From: Mycteria americana
Lineage: Eukaryota; Chordata; Aves; Ciconiiformes; Ciconiidae
Assembly (NCBI RefSeq): GCF_035582795.1
Contig: NC_134372.1
Coordinates: 36,987,316-37,051,315 of the forward strand
DNA: 64,000 nt
Direction: 5' to 3'
Both the position numbers and the translations under genes were made by a program. Below are positions 1-13,400 of this stretch, in pieces; position 1 is the stretch's first letter, and every line of letters begins with the position of its first letter. A model generated the notes under the pieces. It made no database searches, was not told where the DNA came from, and saw nothing but the letters and a program-made list of their open reading frames with translations.

Positions 1-199
1 AGAGATGGTCAAAATACTGCTGTTGGCAACAGCCACGTAAATTCTCTTAGCCTTTTTCCAGATGTGATTCCTAAACCTTTCCATTTTTAACCTAGAAGAA
101 ATAATAAAACTGTCAAAATGTTTACATATAGAGCCTACCACCTGAGGTCTCGGACTGCTCTGTCAATATCCTATTAATTGCATTATAAATTTTATAGAG

Positions 200-330
200 C
201 TGGAAAGTATAAAAATTCCCATTTTACAGATGGGGAAATGGGCATATTAAGAATTCATGCACTTAGTCACACAGGAACTAGCAAGAAGAGGGCTAGCATG
301 AAGATCTCCAATTGCCCAACAGCAGAGCTC
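200..330 (-). repeat. MIR-like SINE remnant
   Basis: The plus strand reads as the antisense of the MIR consensus as I remember it: CCCATTTTACAGATGGGGAAA, then a diverged middle, then TAGTCACACAGGAACTAGCAAG. In MIR this corresponds to the end of the conserved core and the 'tgtgtgacc' segment. The element is old and ungapped alignment is short, so the ends are approximate. Confidence 0.75.
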
Positions 331-2602
331 ATTAGATAGAAGTCGAGCAAAGAAAAATATTGCATTTGTCCCTGTGATTTCAGTCTTCTAGATATGAAAT
401 AGTTTGGTACTAACACAATAGCAACACATTTCCATGGATTGCTCCAGGAGGACGGCAATTTGGAGCAAGTTACAGTAACTCTCTGGCCAAAAGCAACACA
501 AATAGACTTTTACAAAAATAAATTGCAAAACAACAAATGGTAACAAATATTTTTTTCATTGAAATATTAAAAAGGAAGGCAAATAAAAGCCAGGGAGGAT
601 TATTAAAAAGCTACCCTATCTTCATAAAAATTCAGTGTTGGTAAATGCAATAGCCTGGATTTAGTTTGCATATGTTATATTAATCCTGGTCATACTTAAA
701 ATGGAAGATGGAGGGTATAAAGAGATCACATCCAAAGCACTCTCCTCGAGATTTTTGTAATGACAAAGAAAATCCAAGATCACTCACAGAGAAGGAACTA
801 GGAAAGGCGATATCCACTGATGCCAACCTATCTCTGTCTCTGACAGATGTCATTCAGGCATTGAATTTGATTTGGTTTATTTGTAAGGCTACATGTATCA
901 CTTATATTTTAGCAGATCTGTATGCTTCAAAGACAGCAGGATTTATCCCGTACTCTGGTCAGGTTTCCTCCCATTCACAATCTCACCATAGTCACCTCTT
1001 ACTCTGTGCATATGCCTTGCACAGAAACCTACTCCAGTTATGCAAAAAACTTCAGTCTGTAAAAAACAAGTATGTTGCAGTGTTGAGATCTCAAAGCACC
1101 TTGCAAAAATTCACAAAATAAGCCTTAGAAACCACTCTAGAAAATACTTTCTCCATATATGTTTTCAAAGAGATTTTTTCACATGGCTTCCACACTGAAA
1201 GAGAACAGTTTCTCTGGGAGGACATTCTTTTGGCAAAACTTGAAATCAGAATTTTGTGTCTTCAAAATAAGTTGCAGAAAAATAAATCACCCCAAAAGGT
1301 AAATCTTAAATGGAAAAAAAAGTCCTTCTGTTGGAAAACTTATGCTTACTAAAAACAAAACAAACCCCACATATTATTTATCTAAATAACTGGATACAGG
1401 ATCAGTAGCCAATATACTGTTGGCTACAGTTTTTTAGAAACTTATTTCCTTACTTCCTGTGAGATTTCACATTGTTTTTATTCCCTTCCTAACTGTAGTT
1501 CTGGGAATAGTTTATTGATTATGACTCATTGCTTGAAATTACACACAGATTTGGAAATCCACCACTTTCTCCTCTTTTGACAAGTGAATTCAAGCTATAT
1601 TAGACTTTTAGGGAGCTCAAGGAACATGGTATGTCAAACTTTTGACACAGAGGCTGCCTCTTGAAGCTTAACTGCCCATAAATTACTCCAAAAATTCAGA
1701 GTTCAGTAGAATAGAAGTGTAAAGAAGTTTTGTTTGCTTCTTTTTATCTTACTACATTTCTTTCAACAATGTCTGAGCTCACATTATCAGGTTCTTCACT
1801 CCTAGTCCTTTTTTTTTTCCTTTAATATATTTATTAATATATCATTTTTCCCAGGGTACTTTTGAACAGATTACATCCAGCCCCATGTTGGATGAATTTC
1901 AGCTCTTTACATACTCTTACAACACTCAGCACAAACACTGCTTGTGTGATCTAGGCTTTGGAAAGTTATTTCCTAAACAGAGTAGGAATAAATGAATGTC
2001 TACAATTTAGGTTTGTCTACTTTTGTTAGGTTGCAATTTCAATCCAGCTAACAAGGCTCAGCTACAGTCCCTACTCTGCACACAGTTTCTGCTTGAACAC
2101 AGATAGGTTTGGGGTAGACCAAAACTTCTTTGCAGAGTTTAGTGGGCTTGGTTTGGTTTTCCACTTCCCTCTGTTACAATACAGACTGCCCACATCTGAC
2201 AGGAGGATAAAGGGCAGAAAACACTGGTATTATTGTAGGTATTAAACTCCCTCAAAAGTTTGATTGGTGTCCCTTGTTTACATTCCCAGAATTACTCCAA
2301 ATCCCGTAACTTGTACCAGGAAAGAATTTCCCCAAGTGAGATAACAGGGAACTTGGGGCTAACAGAAGTTACCCCTTTCCGTACTATAAGAGTTGATTTC
2401 TTTCATATGATTGTTTGCATTTTTTACCTACTAGTTCTTCATAAAGTTCTTTCCTGTAATATTTCCACATTTCAGAACTGTGGCACTATTCTGGTAGTAA
2501 AGGCTTTATAATTATTTTAGAGGTGTGTTTATAATATAGATATGTATTTATTTTTTGGCAAGTGCTTTGTGGTCTATGGGGGTGAAGAGGTGCATGGAAA
2601 GA

Positions 2603-2634
2603 GGCTAAGGATCCTTAGCCAACAAGGATCCTTA
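2603..2634. repeat. 18-bp perfect palindrome with a repeated core
   Basis: GGCTAAGGATCCTTAGCC at 2603-2620 is a perfect 18-bp palindrome. Its 11-nt core AAGGATCCTTA (2607-2617) occurs again at 2624-2634, 17 bp downstream. The flanks do not resemble any transposon end I know. Confidence 0.9.
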
Positions 2635-3131
2635 TTTCTCTTCAGAGGCTGTCTTTGAGTCTTATTCTTGCTGGCAGAGTCCCAGTCCCTCCCAGTTCAA
2701 CATCTCTATGGACAGATCCAGAGGATTCCCCACTAGCAGATCATCTGCCCCATCTCATACATCATCATCTCCTCAGCTTGTTACTGCCATCATCACATAA
2801 GTGCCTCTGCAGGCACCAAGAATCACTTATCATGCACTGATCCTCAACTAAAAGTGTGGAAAGCCTTTTCCAGGCTGCCAACACAATAAATAGCTCATCC
2901 TCAAAGTTAAACATCAATTATGGTTGTAATAAGTAAGCTACAAGCACACTGGTGGAACAAAACAAGCACATTTTTTTCTTTCCTGAACACTTACATTTTA
3001 GGAAGCTCAATACCTAAAGGTAGACTATGTTTGCAGTTTGGAAGTGAAGCCACTATTCCTCTAATTCTGAGCCACATATTGACAGATTGCCACCTTTCAA
3101 CTGCTTTCCAATCCAGCAGACCAGAGGTTTC

Positions 3132-3151
3132 AAAAAAAAAAAAAAAAAAAA
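3132..3151 (+). repeat. A20 homopolymer
   Basis: An uninterrupted run of 20 A residues. No poly(A) signal or retrocopy body is recognised immediately upstream, so I treat it as a simple homopolymer and not the tail of a processed pseudogene. Confidence 0.9.
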
Positions 3152-5735
3152 GGCATTTTGTATGGGTGCTAAACACACATTCCTGGAGTTCCAAATAGAT
3201 CTAGTGATCCAGAAGCAAAGGTATTCCAGATTTTGGACAGCTACTTGAAAGACTTGCCTATTTTTTGCCCTGAACCTCTCTGATTTGTTCAGTGTCTGTG
3301 ATTCAAATACAAGATCAAGATAGATTCACGAGAAAGAACTATTAATGTGGTCTTAAAAAAGATTTTATCTATTACACTGAAAGTTAAATTAAAAGCAACA
3401 ATGCCAATGATAAAAAAATATGTTGATAGAAATGTTAAATAGGACAATTTTACTGTAGGCAAGTGGTTTCCAACTTCAATTGAATTCCTAATTAAAGCCA
3501 TGACTGCTATTTATTGTGCAATATGCTTATTTGGTGCTGCAGCATCTGCTGCTTGAAAGCAGCATTCACCCTCCTCTCCTGGGTTAATTTAAGTTCACCC
3601 GCCTCCCCTCAGTTCAGCACTGGCACTGGAGCCTCACAGAATAGGAATTCAGCACATTGCAGAGATTTAGTACCTATTCTAAAGCCCAAATCTTCATTAA
3701 TAAACACATTCTAAATACTAAAAAGCATGTTTAAAAGTGGCAGGGACTGCACGTAGAACATCAAGGTGTCCCCGTGCATGCCATTCACTCCGATGTGCGT
3801 AGGAAGTGTCCACAGCTTGAAGTCCTCTATTAGGAGAATTGGATGATTAAGGGGAGAAACCTCCCTTTGCAGCCCACAGTTCTCTCCCCACAAATAGAGC
3901 CACCCCAAATATAAAAGGCAGGGCAAAGTGCTTCCTTTCTCCCCCTCTTTACTTCTCAGCAGCCTCCGGCACAGTGATTTATCACCAATGCAGGTTTTCT
4001 CCCAAGGAATCCTTTTGGAGCAGTACCACAAGATCCAAGCAGGGACACGGGCTGCAAGGCTGGGTGCTCCACAGAGGCAGGGCAGGATCTTCTCTTTTCT
4101 CTGTGTTTCTTTTGGAATTTAAATGAACAGACAGAAACAATTGTGAGGTAAAGCTGGGATCAGCATGGGAGACCTATTTGCCCACAGTCCCATACGGAGG
4201 GAGGAGGAGGAGGCCACAAAGGGGAAAGCATTGCACCGCGGGCCCTCCCCAGCCAGCACAGCGTCCTTACCCCTCACCGCACAGGGCAGCTGCTGAAGAC
4301 AACTTGGCAAAGGTGGCAGTTCCTCCAGGTAGGGCCCGCACACAAGACAGGCCCAGCGCCCACTTTAGAGTAGTGCCCCCAGGCTGACTGAGCACAGACA
4401 CCCCTTCCTCCTCCTTATGGAACTGAGGCTCTCTTAAAAAGACCAAGAAGATAAACCTCTAAATCCATGTGAGCAAATACCTCTTTTCTGCTGTGGCAAG
4501 AAGCGTGCAAACATTTGTGCCAAAGAGTCAGGAGTCCTCAGAGGGGTATAGCCAGTAGAGTCAGGCCTACAAGCCTATGTCGAAGGAGATGGAGGACAAG
4601 GAGAGAAGTTTGGTTAAAGTCACCCACAAAGATGCTGCACAGACAACAACTGGCAAGATATACCCACTTACTTCAGTGCAGGTAGAGGAATAGAGAAAGC
4701 ATCACAAAAATCAGAACAAAGGCTGGAAATATGCCTACATATTTTCCAGATAAGCATCTAAAGCAAAAGTGTTCATCTGAACCAATTCACACATGCTTAA
4801 ACTTCCCAAGGTTTCGGTTATCCAGAAGAGATAGTTCAGTGCCAGCACTGAACTGTCAACCGGTTGTGGCCATCAGAGAACCAGGGCTGGAGGAGACTCT
4901 GCAAGTTACCAATCCTGTTTGTCCTCCCTCAAGTCACAATCTTTCTCCAGGTGCTTGCATAGCAGCACACAGCCCAGCAGAGTTGAGATTTCAGCCTTTG
5001 TTACTTGCACGGCAATGCATCCCATTTACCCTGCCAAGAAAGGCAGGGACAAGCTTTACTCTATAACAGAGATACTGCTGAATCAAGACTCCTACCTTAC
5101 AGTCAATCCTTCCCATCTCTCTCAGGATGCTAATTCTGCTAGTGGATTTTTTGTTTATTTGTTGTTCCAGGACTTACGTAAAGCATCTAGCTCTTCACGT
5201 GACAGCCTGGAGGTCCATTTTGCTGCTCTGTCCAGGGCTGGCTGTACTAGGGCCAACCAGGAAACAGATCAAAAAACTGAAAACCTTTGCACAAAGAGCA
5301 CGCTATTGCCAAGGACTATAGAATATGACTGAAACATTAAAGAATTTTTGGTGACTGTTTGGGGGAGGGAGAGAATTATATGTTAAAACATAAGAATTCT
5401 CTTCCAGCATAGTTTAAATTGCTTCACAATACTGATTAAAATAACAGAACATTATAGCTTGCTTAACTAAACATTCTATTTCTAAATCCATTTTCAATTG
5501 TTTTCCTTCAATTTAAACATTTTGAGCAATTTTATTGCTATTCATACCTGCTTGATTTTTTTTTATTAGAAATTAAAATGCATATTTTTTTATCTAGGTT
5601 ACAGAGTGCTGGTACATTTAACTCTTTCAGATCTGCAGACTGAGCACAGGAGAGCTATCAACGGCATAAACACAGTGCCTGTCCATTAGATTAAAATATT
5701 TATAATAAAAGACACTTTTTGGCAATAATGGCAGT

Positions 5736-5803
5736 TGAGAGGAGAAGGAAATGAACAAAGGAGGTAGAAGGAAGGAAGAGGGGGGAGACAGAGGGAGAAA
5801 GCT
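5736..5803 (+). repeat. Purine-rich (GA) low-complexity tract
   Basis: Almost entirely A and G on the plus strand, with GGAAGGAAG and GGGGGGAG units. It is an imperfect GA microsatellite. Its pyrimidine complement explains the hydrophobic Ser/Pro/Leu-rich frame that can be read across it on the minus strand. Confidence 0.8.
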
Positions 5804-8800
5804 AGAATAAAGCAAAGGGTATAAGTGACAGCTTCAAGATTAACATTCCATTTTCCTCATTCGTATCCCTTCTTTACATTTTGGAGGCTTCTCTCCCTAC
5901 CCCCATCTTGGCAGGAAAATTAAAGCAAAAATCCAGAAGTTTTAAGAAATAAGAAAGTGAACCAATTGTGACTAGAGAAAAAGAAGTATCTTTTAGACTG
6001 GGAAATAACAGTGAATTGTAAATACACTTCTGTAGCAAGACAGGCACCCAGAGTTCTTCTCATATAGCAAGGTAATAATTATTAATACTGCGAGACAGCC
6101 AGCCTTGTCTGGAGTTAAGCTGCACACCATTCGAAAACCCCTCTTTCAGCTTAATGCCTTCCACATTTCCTTTTCCCCAGCCACCCTTTACTCCTTCTCT
6201 GGAAGGCTTCTCCCTGATGGCACAAGTCCACACCACCACCCTTCATAAAGTGGGAATCCCCCAATTACCTGGGTAAAGGTGGTATAACTGGCCCCACCAC
6301 ATTTATACCTGAACATTTCTAATTTCCCTAAGTCAGCAGGGGACATTCAGAGACCACTAAGTGCTGGTAACCACATCAAAACATTAATTAACACAACTAT
6401 ATTCCCACACAAATAAAACATTAATATGGTAATTTCTAGCCTATAACCAGCTGGTATCTTTTCCCCAGCTATATAGATAGTAGGATTAACAGTGCAAAGC
6501 AAGTATTATAACAAAGTCAAATTAATATCACCTTTTCCCTGTTTTATAATTCAGAATCAAACAATAAATTATAGAAGTCCTTTAGAAACCGCCCCTCATG
6601 AAATACTTCTCCTGGATCCATGCTCAAGGTGTAAATCCCTTTCCACTGAGTTCTCCCAGTTTCTATGTAATTCAAGGCTATTCAGTGACAGGACCTCAGC
6701 CTAGACAACTGTGACCATCGAATGGTCCTGCTTCACTTTCCGCTCGCTGTCACTGCCTTTTATCTTCTCTCCCTAGCTTTTTCTCTCTTAACACTTTTGA
6801 GATAAAACAGGCCGCATATTATTCAAAGGTAGTTGCTATGGATCTATTGTCATACAGACAAAGAAGAGGAGGAGAGACACTGTTTGGTCCAAAATAAAAC
6901 CAAACCAGAAGAGTGTTCTGCAGGAGTAGTACTTGGTTACTACTTCGATTTTTTTTTTTTTAAGTCTTCTCAGGCTTAAGCTACACTTGTCAAAAAACAC
7001 ACACGTATATTTCTCTTCAGTCTGCAATAATTTTGGCATCGCCTTCGATGATAAATGCATTTCATGAACGTTAACACATTATACATACATAATTTGAAAG
7101 AACTATGGGGAAAACAAGCAGCAAAAATATGAGCAATGTCAGTTAATGAAAAGCTCACATTTTCAAACTAGTGTTTGCCTAATTAAAATTGAATTAAGTG
7201 ACTACAACATTAACTATGTCAACTATTTAGCATAAAAAGTTGTTAAATATATCATACTGTATGTAGGAAGATCCTTGCAATCTTTAATTGTAAGAAATAG
7301 TCATGTACTATTTAATTGCACAACTTGGTAGGATATAAAATTCAGTTACATGAGTTATCTTTAGTAAAATATTTTAAAACATGTTGTTTTTAAGATTGTG
7401 GAATTTTATGGATAGTGTAATAGAATTGAAGCACATTCTTAATTACATAATTATTTCCATTTTCAAAGTCCAGCTAACAGCATAACTGGTCTTGTTTTTA
7501 CAGTCTAAGGTAGAAAAAGATATCAAGTTAAGTGCTGTGAATTCACATACTAAGAAATAATTTTGAATTCTTACTTGAATCATTTTTCCACAAAATTTTG
7601 ACCAAAGTTAATCCAGTATCAGACCATACAGAGTCCTCTAATTATTCATGGAATGTGTGTTCCTCATGATCATACATACATAAACATATACAGAAAACTT
7701 TTGGCAACACTTTAAGTTGATACTAACTTTATCATTATTAGCATGTTTAAAAGAGACTAGAACAAAGCCTGACAAGCCTGAATATGTCCAATGAGGATTT
7801 TTTTAAAAAATACAATTATTGCCATTAAACTTCTGACACGGGGAAATTTGAATCCTTCTTCTTCTGTCATCCATAAAGAAACTGTCCTATTTTTTCATCT
7901 ACCACAATGATCATCTTTTGTTTTCAAAATTGGATGGGTTTCATATCCTATTCACATCCCAGCACATACAGGTAGTTACTAACTTTTCCAAGAAGTCCAT
8001 GCTACATGTTGCTATACATAAACACCACCACCAGTCAGGACAGGGATTAGAGTAGAGAACCACCCAGAAAAAAAATCAGGTAATACTCAACATTCATTAA
8101 AGTAATTCATTACAAAAGTGTCCTCCACCCTATTTATAGTACGACTGACCAATAGCCAGACTTCTGGTGTTGCACACATGGTTGAAGGACAGAAGCACAG
8201 CACAGACAACAGTGAGGAGAGCTCTAGCTGCTCTTTGAGGACCCCTGAGGCCCTCATCTCAGCAGCACTTGTTTGCCTGGTCTCACACAATACCACCTGT
8301 CCTCCCTCATTATCAATCAGGAGCCTCCCTACCAACTTAAAGGTGAAGTACAAGATGATGGAATAAGAAACACACTTTCCACAGCCATGACAATAAATAC
8401 AATCTCTTAAATGAAATCTCTCTAAATTAGAAATTTCCAACTTTTTTTTTTTTAATACAGTCCTAAGCGGTAGCATGAGCTGTCGTTCCTAGCTCTACAT
8501 ACACCCCTTCGATGCAACTCATCTATCACTAACTCATTTGAAAGCCACATTTTATGAAGCCTTAAGCTAACTGCAGCTAATCATCTGGGCACGGTCCAGA
8601 AAACTTATCAGTGATCGTAAGGAATAAACAGCAGAGAAAAAACAGATGAAAGAAAGACTAAAGCTTCTCTTCAGTTATCTTTGTAAAGAAATTCACAAGC
8701 AAAAAGATGTCATGAGCCTCTGGCACTTGTGCCAATCGTGCATCCAGCAGCACTTACCATTGCAGCATAGGCAGACATGCTTAATGGATATGCCAAAGTA

Positions 8801-10004
8801 CTGTATGATCACAGGCATCTTTCATGTATACCCAATTCCACATCCATTTTTGGATGCCTTTTGTTTGCAGCACAGCCATTGAAATGGATGCTCAAGGTTA
8901 TACCAAAATGTAGCATAATTATCAAAACTGTTGTGCACTGAGGCTACAGCTCACCCATCCCACTCTTCATCCCAGGGGGCAAGAAGCCCTCAGACTCATT
9001 GCAATAGCCACACTTTTAGACTCAACCTCTCAGAGATGACCAAGTGAAGCACCTTAAATAGCACAACTAAAGAGCCAAAATACAGGGCTTAACTTCACTG
9101 TGTACAATTCACATGCAAGAAAGGAAATTAAAAAAATACAAAACAGGAAAGAAACTTAACTACAAAGGAGAAGCACATACATCGTCCTTACTTTAACCTC
9201 AGCAGCTGTGTCACTAGGGGTCAGTTCGTGGAGCTAGCAGACCCATCTGCATTCACTCAGTACCACCCTTAAATTCCCAAGCTCCTCTTCTTTCCTTAGA
9301 AAGATCTAGCCACATCAGGTGATATTACTCAGGCAATTCCCACTGCTGTAATTCTGTACGACCTCCTTTTGGGCTTGGGTTTTGGGGTTTCTTTTGGCAT
9401 TAAATCCCTTTTAATTGTCAGTTTCCCCCATCTCAATTTCCCCTGATTGTCTTGTTAAAATCAAACAATACACATTGTTAGCAGACTAACACATGCTGTC
9501 CTGGATAGAGTCCCACAAGCAAAATTATTAACTATCAAAATCAAGTGGTCTTTATACCACTTGTTGAACCCATTCTACCTTAATAAATCAAAGCTTTGAT
9601 TCCACATTTAAATTCAGTTTCCAAGTTTCATAAGGAATACGGACATATGAAAGCTAATAATTACAAGGCCAACTGATACTTTTTATTGCCATCTTTTGGA
9701 GGCAGGGTGATCCACTGGATGACAATTCTGTTTTAAAGCGCTGTTTTGTGATCATCTTGATTTACTTTACACTCATTCTTGCATTAATATTTATCATGTC
9801 TGATGAGAATTGATATAAACAAGTATAATCAAGATTATTTTAGCATCCTTATTACACAAATGCTTTTGGGTAATTTTATGAAAGAGAAAAACATGGTTGT
9901 ATATTTATTCAGAGCTACAAGTATCAAACAGGCCAGTCATCTCAGTAACAACCTTACTAGTTTTATAGCTACAGCTATAGTTACAGTTCAGCAGCAATAT
10001 CAAC

Positions 10005-10455
10005 AAACTGGAGAGAGTCCCATGGACTGCAGACATGAGAGGAGAGGCTGAGGGTACTAAATTTGTTTACCCTGGAGAAGGGGTGGTTTAGGAAGAATCT
10101 AATTGCTGTCTTATACTAGCTAAGGCAGGGTTATAGCAGAGACTCTTCTCAGAGATGCACAGCAAAAGAACAAGAGGCAATGATCACAAGTTACAGCAGG
10201 GGAAATCCAAATGGGCTAAAAGGAAAAAAAAAAAAAAAAAAAAATCACATTCACAGCAGGACTATTTACACACTGGGACAATTTGCCCAGAGAGGCTGCA
10301 GAATCTCCAGCCATGGAGATTTTCATTTTTTGTCTGCATAAGGCAGACAAACCTTGAGCAACCTGCTCTAATTTTCAGTATATCCCTGCATGGAACAAGG
10401 GATTGGGCTTTTTGGCCCCACAGGTTCCTCCAACCTAAATTATGTGATTCCAGTG
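10005..10455 (+). mobile_element. CR1 LINE, truncated 3' end
   Basis: The sequence follows the 3' part of avian CR1 (pol C-terminus plus 3'UTR) in sense orientation. Landmarks are GAGGAGAGGCTGAGGG (10040 region), CCTGGAGAAG, ACAAGAGGCAATGATCACAAG, TTGCCCAGAGAGGCTGCAGAATCTCC, and a terminal TTCCTCCAACCTAAATTATGTGATTCC that matches the usual CR1 tail. It is broken by many substitutions and by an A21 run at 10224-10244. There is no intact reading frame. The 5' truncation is typical of CR1. Boundaries are approximate. Confidence 0.88.
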
Positions 10456-13400
10456 CATGTGTAAAACAAAGCAGGAGAGTACCTGCATGTCTCCTGCTTT
10501 GCATGTGATGAATCCCAGCAGCCACCACAGAGGCAAGGTCTCCTAAAGCACTTCTTTTCTTGGACAAAATAGGTGCCAGTTTTAAATACGATACACAGGA
10601 GAAAATGCTTGAAAAAAGGTAACAAAAAGATGGACAAACTTGTTCAGTGATGGCCCCTGCCCTGCGTATTTTAAGAAGCAAATTACCTCCAGAGCTTATG
10701 TCAGTCTGAAAGAGCTCTGCCTAGCTAAGAGAGAAGTTTAGGCTCTTTCCATGGCTCTTGGATGCAAAAACATGTTGATGGCAAATGGCAGGAAAGGAAC
10801 AGGACCTTTTGCATCCCGCTGTGTTTCTCTGGTGGAACACAAGAGACAGGATTCTCTCTGTTGGCTTTAGCAGTTACTTTACCTTGCATCAATAACCAAG
10901 AAACCCCTAGGTCATTCATCCCAAAATCTTAACAAATATAGGATAGTTACTTAAACTAAAAAAGCTTCCTCTGCTGACTTTTGAGCTAAAATGGCATCAT
11001 ATATTCTTAAGTCCTTACCCAAAAACTTTTAGCATAAAAGCTTTTTTTATGAGGCAGATGACTTTGCGGGTCATTCTTATGCTAATCTCACAGAACAGTT
11101 TTTGGTTTTTTGCTTCCTGGTAGAATAGCATGTCCTTTGGTCTTATCTTGCACTTTTTTTCTCAGCTGTAATCTATGAGTAGATTGTCATTCAAACTTCT
11201 GTGCTTGAATGTCTCTGTATATCCAGGTTGACTCCTGGCTCTCAAACAGAAAGAAACACACTGAAACATGGATCAAAGCAGGTACTTATGCTAAAAATCA
11301 CCCTGCAATGGGACCTAGGGACATTCAAGTTGTCAGGTGAAGACAGAAGACCCACATTAGGAGACTGCAGCCCAGAATAACTAGACTCTCCCTTTACCTC
11401 TGAGGGTAATGGCATTAGAAACCCATATAGCACTTTACCAGTTACCAGTCATTGCCCTCCGTGAAGAAGATCTGTTCCTTTCACTTGAATTACTAGGAAA
11501 TTTGCAAGCCAGACTTTATATGGTAGAAATATTTCCTAAAATTTGGATAAATAAATGGTTGCAAAATGAATAGGTTTTTCTGAAACTGGAATATAAGAGT
11601 TACTAGCAGAAGATAATCTACTTTTCCTTGTCAGACAAAGTTTATGAGTTATGTTTGTCACAAATGAAGCAAAGACTTGATGAGAAGCCCTCGCACACAA
11701 AAGCTTCAAGAAGATGATGAATAAGTTTTGATTAAATCTTTGATATGAAAAGTTTGCAAATCCATTTACTGCCAGCAAAAAAAAGAAAAGATTCGGTTCT
11801 TACAGTATGAAAAAGTGCAAACACAAGGAAAGTCATCTTCCACTATTATATGATGATATATTCCTTTTAGATGAATATTACAAGCCAGGAAAGGGGAAAA
11901 GGTCAGCAAGATGACTAAAGATGTTAGCAAGAGTTTAGGTATTAGTACTGCTTATTACTGCTCATCATTAGCATTGGTATTACTTACTACCAATCACAAC
12001 TGGGAAGTCTGAGTTGGTATTTCAGAAGAATCTGTATAATTATATTCTATAGAATATGAAAGAAATAAGACTTCACCATCCTCTCTATGCCAATGCTAGT
12101 GACATCTGAAGTATGCAAGCAGTAAAGCTGTGTCCAAGGCTGCAACAGTGGAAGATGGAGGCAGCAATGTATAGCTGGAAAAGTTGCACTCTCCTGCTAT
12201 CAGCCTTGTCAACCTCGCTGTACTACTCGTTGACATGACTTCTTCTAGAGCAAGACAGATACCAATTTTTATAGATTACCACTTCTTTATACCCTGCAGG
12301 GTGGTCTCTTCTCCTGTGTCACTTCCATGATGTGAAGGTTGAGTTATATACCATAGTCAGTCACACTGAATGTATTTATGATGAGGACCCAAGAGATAGG
12401 TCTCCATGCTGCTTCTGGCATGGAACACTATGGTTTGGTATTTCATTCTGATCGTATTGTCACTGCTGGAAATTCTGAGCTGCAAGGTGAGAAAAAGTCC
12501 TATTTGAAGTCCAATGTTTTGGGTTCAACTCCCCAGTCTTGGCACTCAAGCTCTGTAGAACGTGGATTTGAATAAATTGGATATGCTGCTTGTAAGTTAC
12601 ATGATGCATTCTTCCTACGTGCAAGACTGGAGTAGCATTTACCAATTTTCATCAAGTAATTTCAGTTCCTTATATGAATAGCAGTCTCATCATGTATAAC
12701 CAGAAGATGTTGGTATTAATGTAGTATTCTATTTTTAATTGCACACTATACAACTAGCAAGTAACGCTTATGCATCTTTGTCATCTAATCCACATCTATT
12801 TCTTTCTTACTTCCGTATTTTCGTGTTGCATTTTTAGAATACAACTCCAGAAGGAGAAGGGGTGATGGAATCCTTAAACCAATTTCTGTGATTTGGGAGT
12901 GAATCACAAGTGTATGAAAACTGTAATTAGCTTTGGTAATGTGCCTGTAAATCAGGCAACCATACAACTGCAGTTAGGCTTTCTGAGTTGTGAGGTTAGG
13001 TGCAAGGGAAATAATCCTAGTTGCTTCTAGTGATCACAGTCACTGAAGCACAGCCTGCTGAGGTGTTTAGTACTCTCTGTTTTGCATTAGGATAATGACT
13101 TGGATTTTCTGATACTGTAATGATTGCTTTCATCAGTATGACCCTCCCACCCACAGCTATAGGCAAGGCTCTAGGAGGCCAACAGCCTTTTAATCATTGT
13201 GCCCTCCGGTGCAGGCAATAGCCAACTTTCATGTCCAAGAAGGAGTTAGGATTTGTGGTCCAGGAAGCAGCTGTTTGGCTCTAAGATCTGACTAAGATTG
13301 AGTGACCCTGGAGCTTAAGACGTTTACAAAATGTACATATTGGCATATCTAGCTCAGGATTTGACCTTCTGCGTGAGCTGATGAGGTTAACGTTATCAGA

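Larger units (their letters stand above)
1..10004. other. Intergenic flank, no gene seen
   Basis: This is AT-rich, low-CpG sequence distal to the 3' end of TSHZ3. All open frames are short, lack codon bias or known motifs, and look like chance. Visible items are the MIR-like remnant near 0.2 kb, a palindrome at 2.6 kb, an A20 run at 3132-3151, a small GC-rich patch at about 4,190-4,390 and a purine-rich tract at about 5,736-5,803. No RNA gene or transposon ends are recognised. Confidence 0.7.

Noticed and set aside
708-1121. 137-codon frame starting with ATG
   Set aside because: The translation has no domain, and its low-complexity Ser/Leu content looks like random translation of intergenic DNA.
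3132-3151. Long A-run as the tail of a processed pseudogene
   Set aside because: No gene body or poly(A) signal is recognised upstream, and similar A-runs occur at 14193, 32382 and 50658 without retrocopies.
10155-10508. 117-codon frame
   Set aside because: It falls inside the decayed CR1 3' end and its A-run gives the poly-Lys, so it is not a gene.
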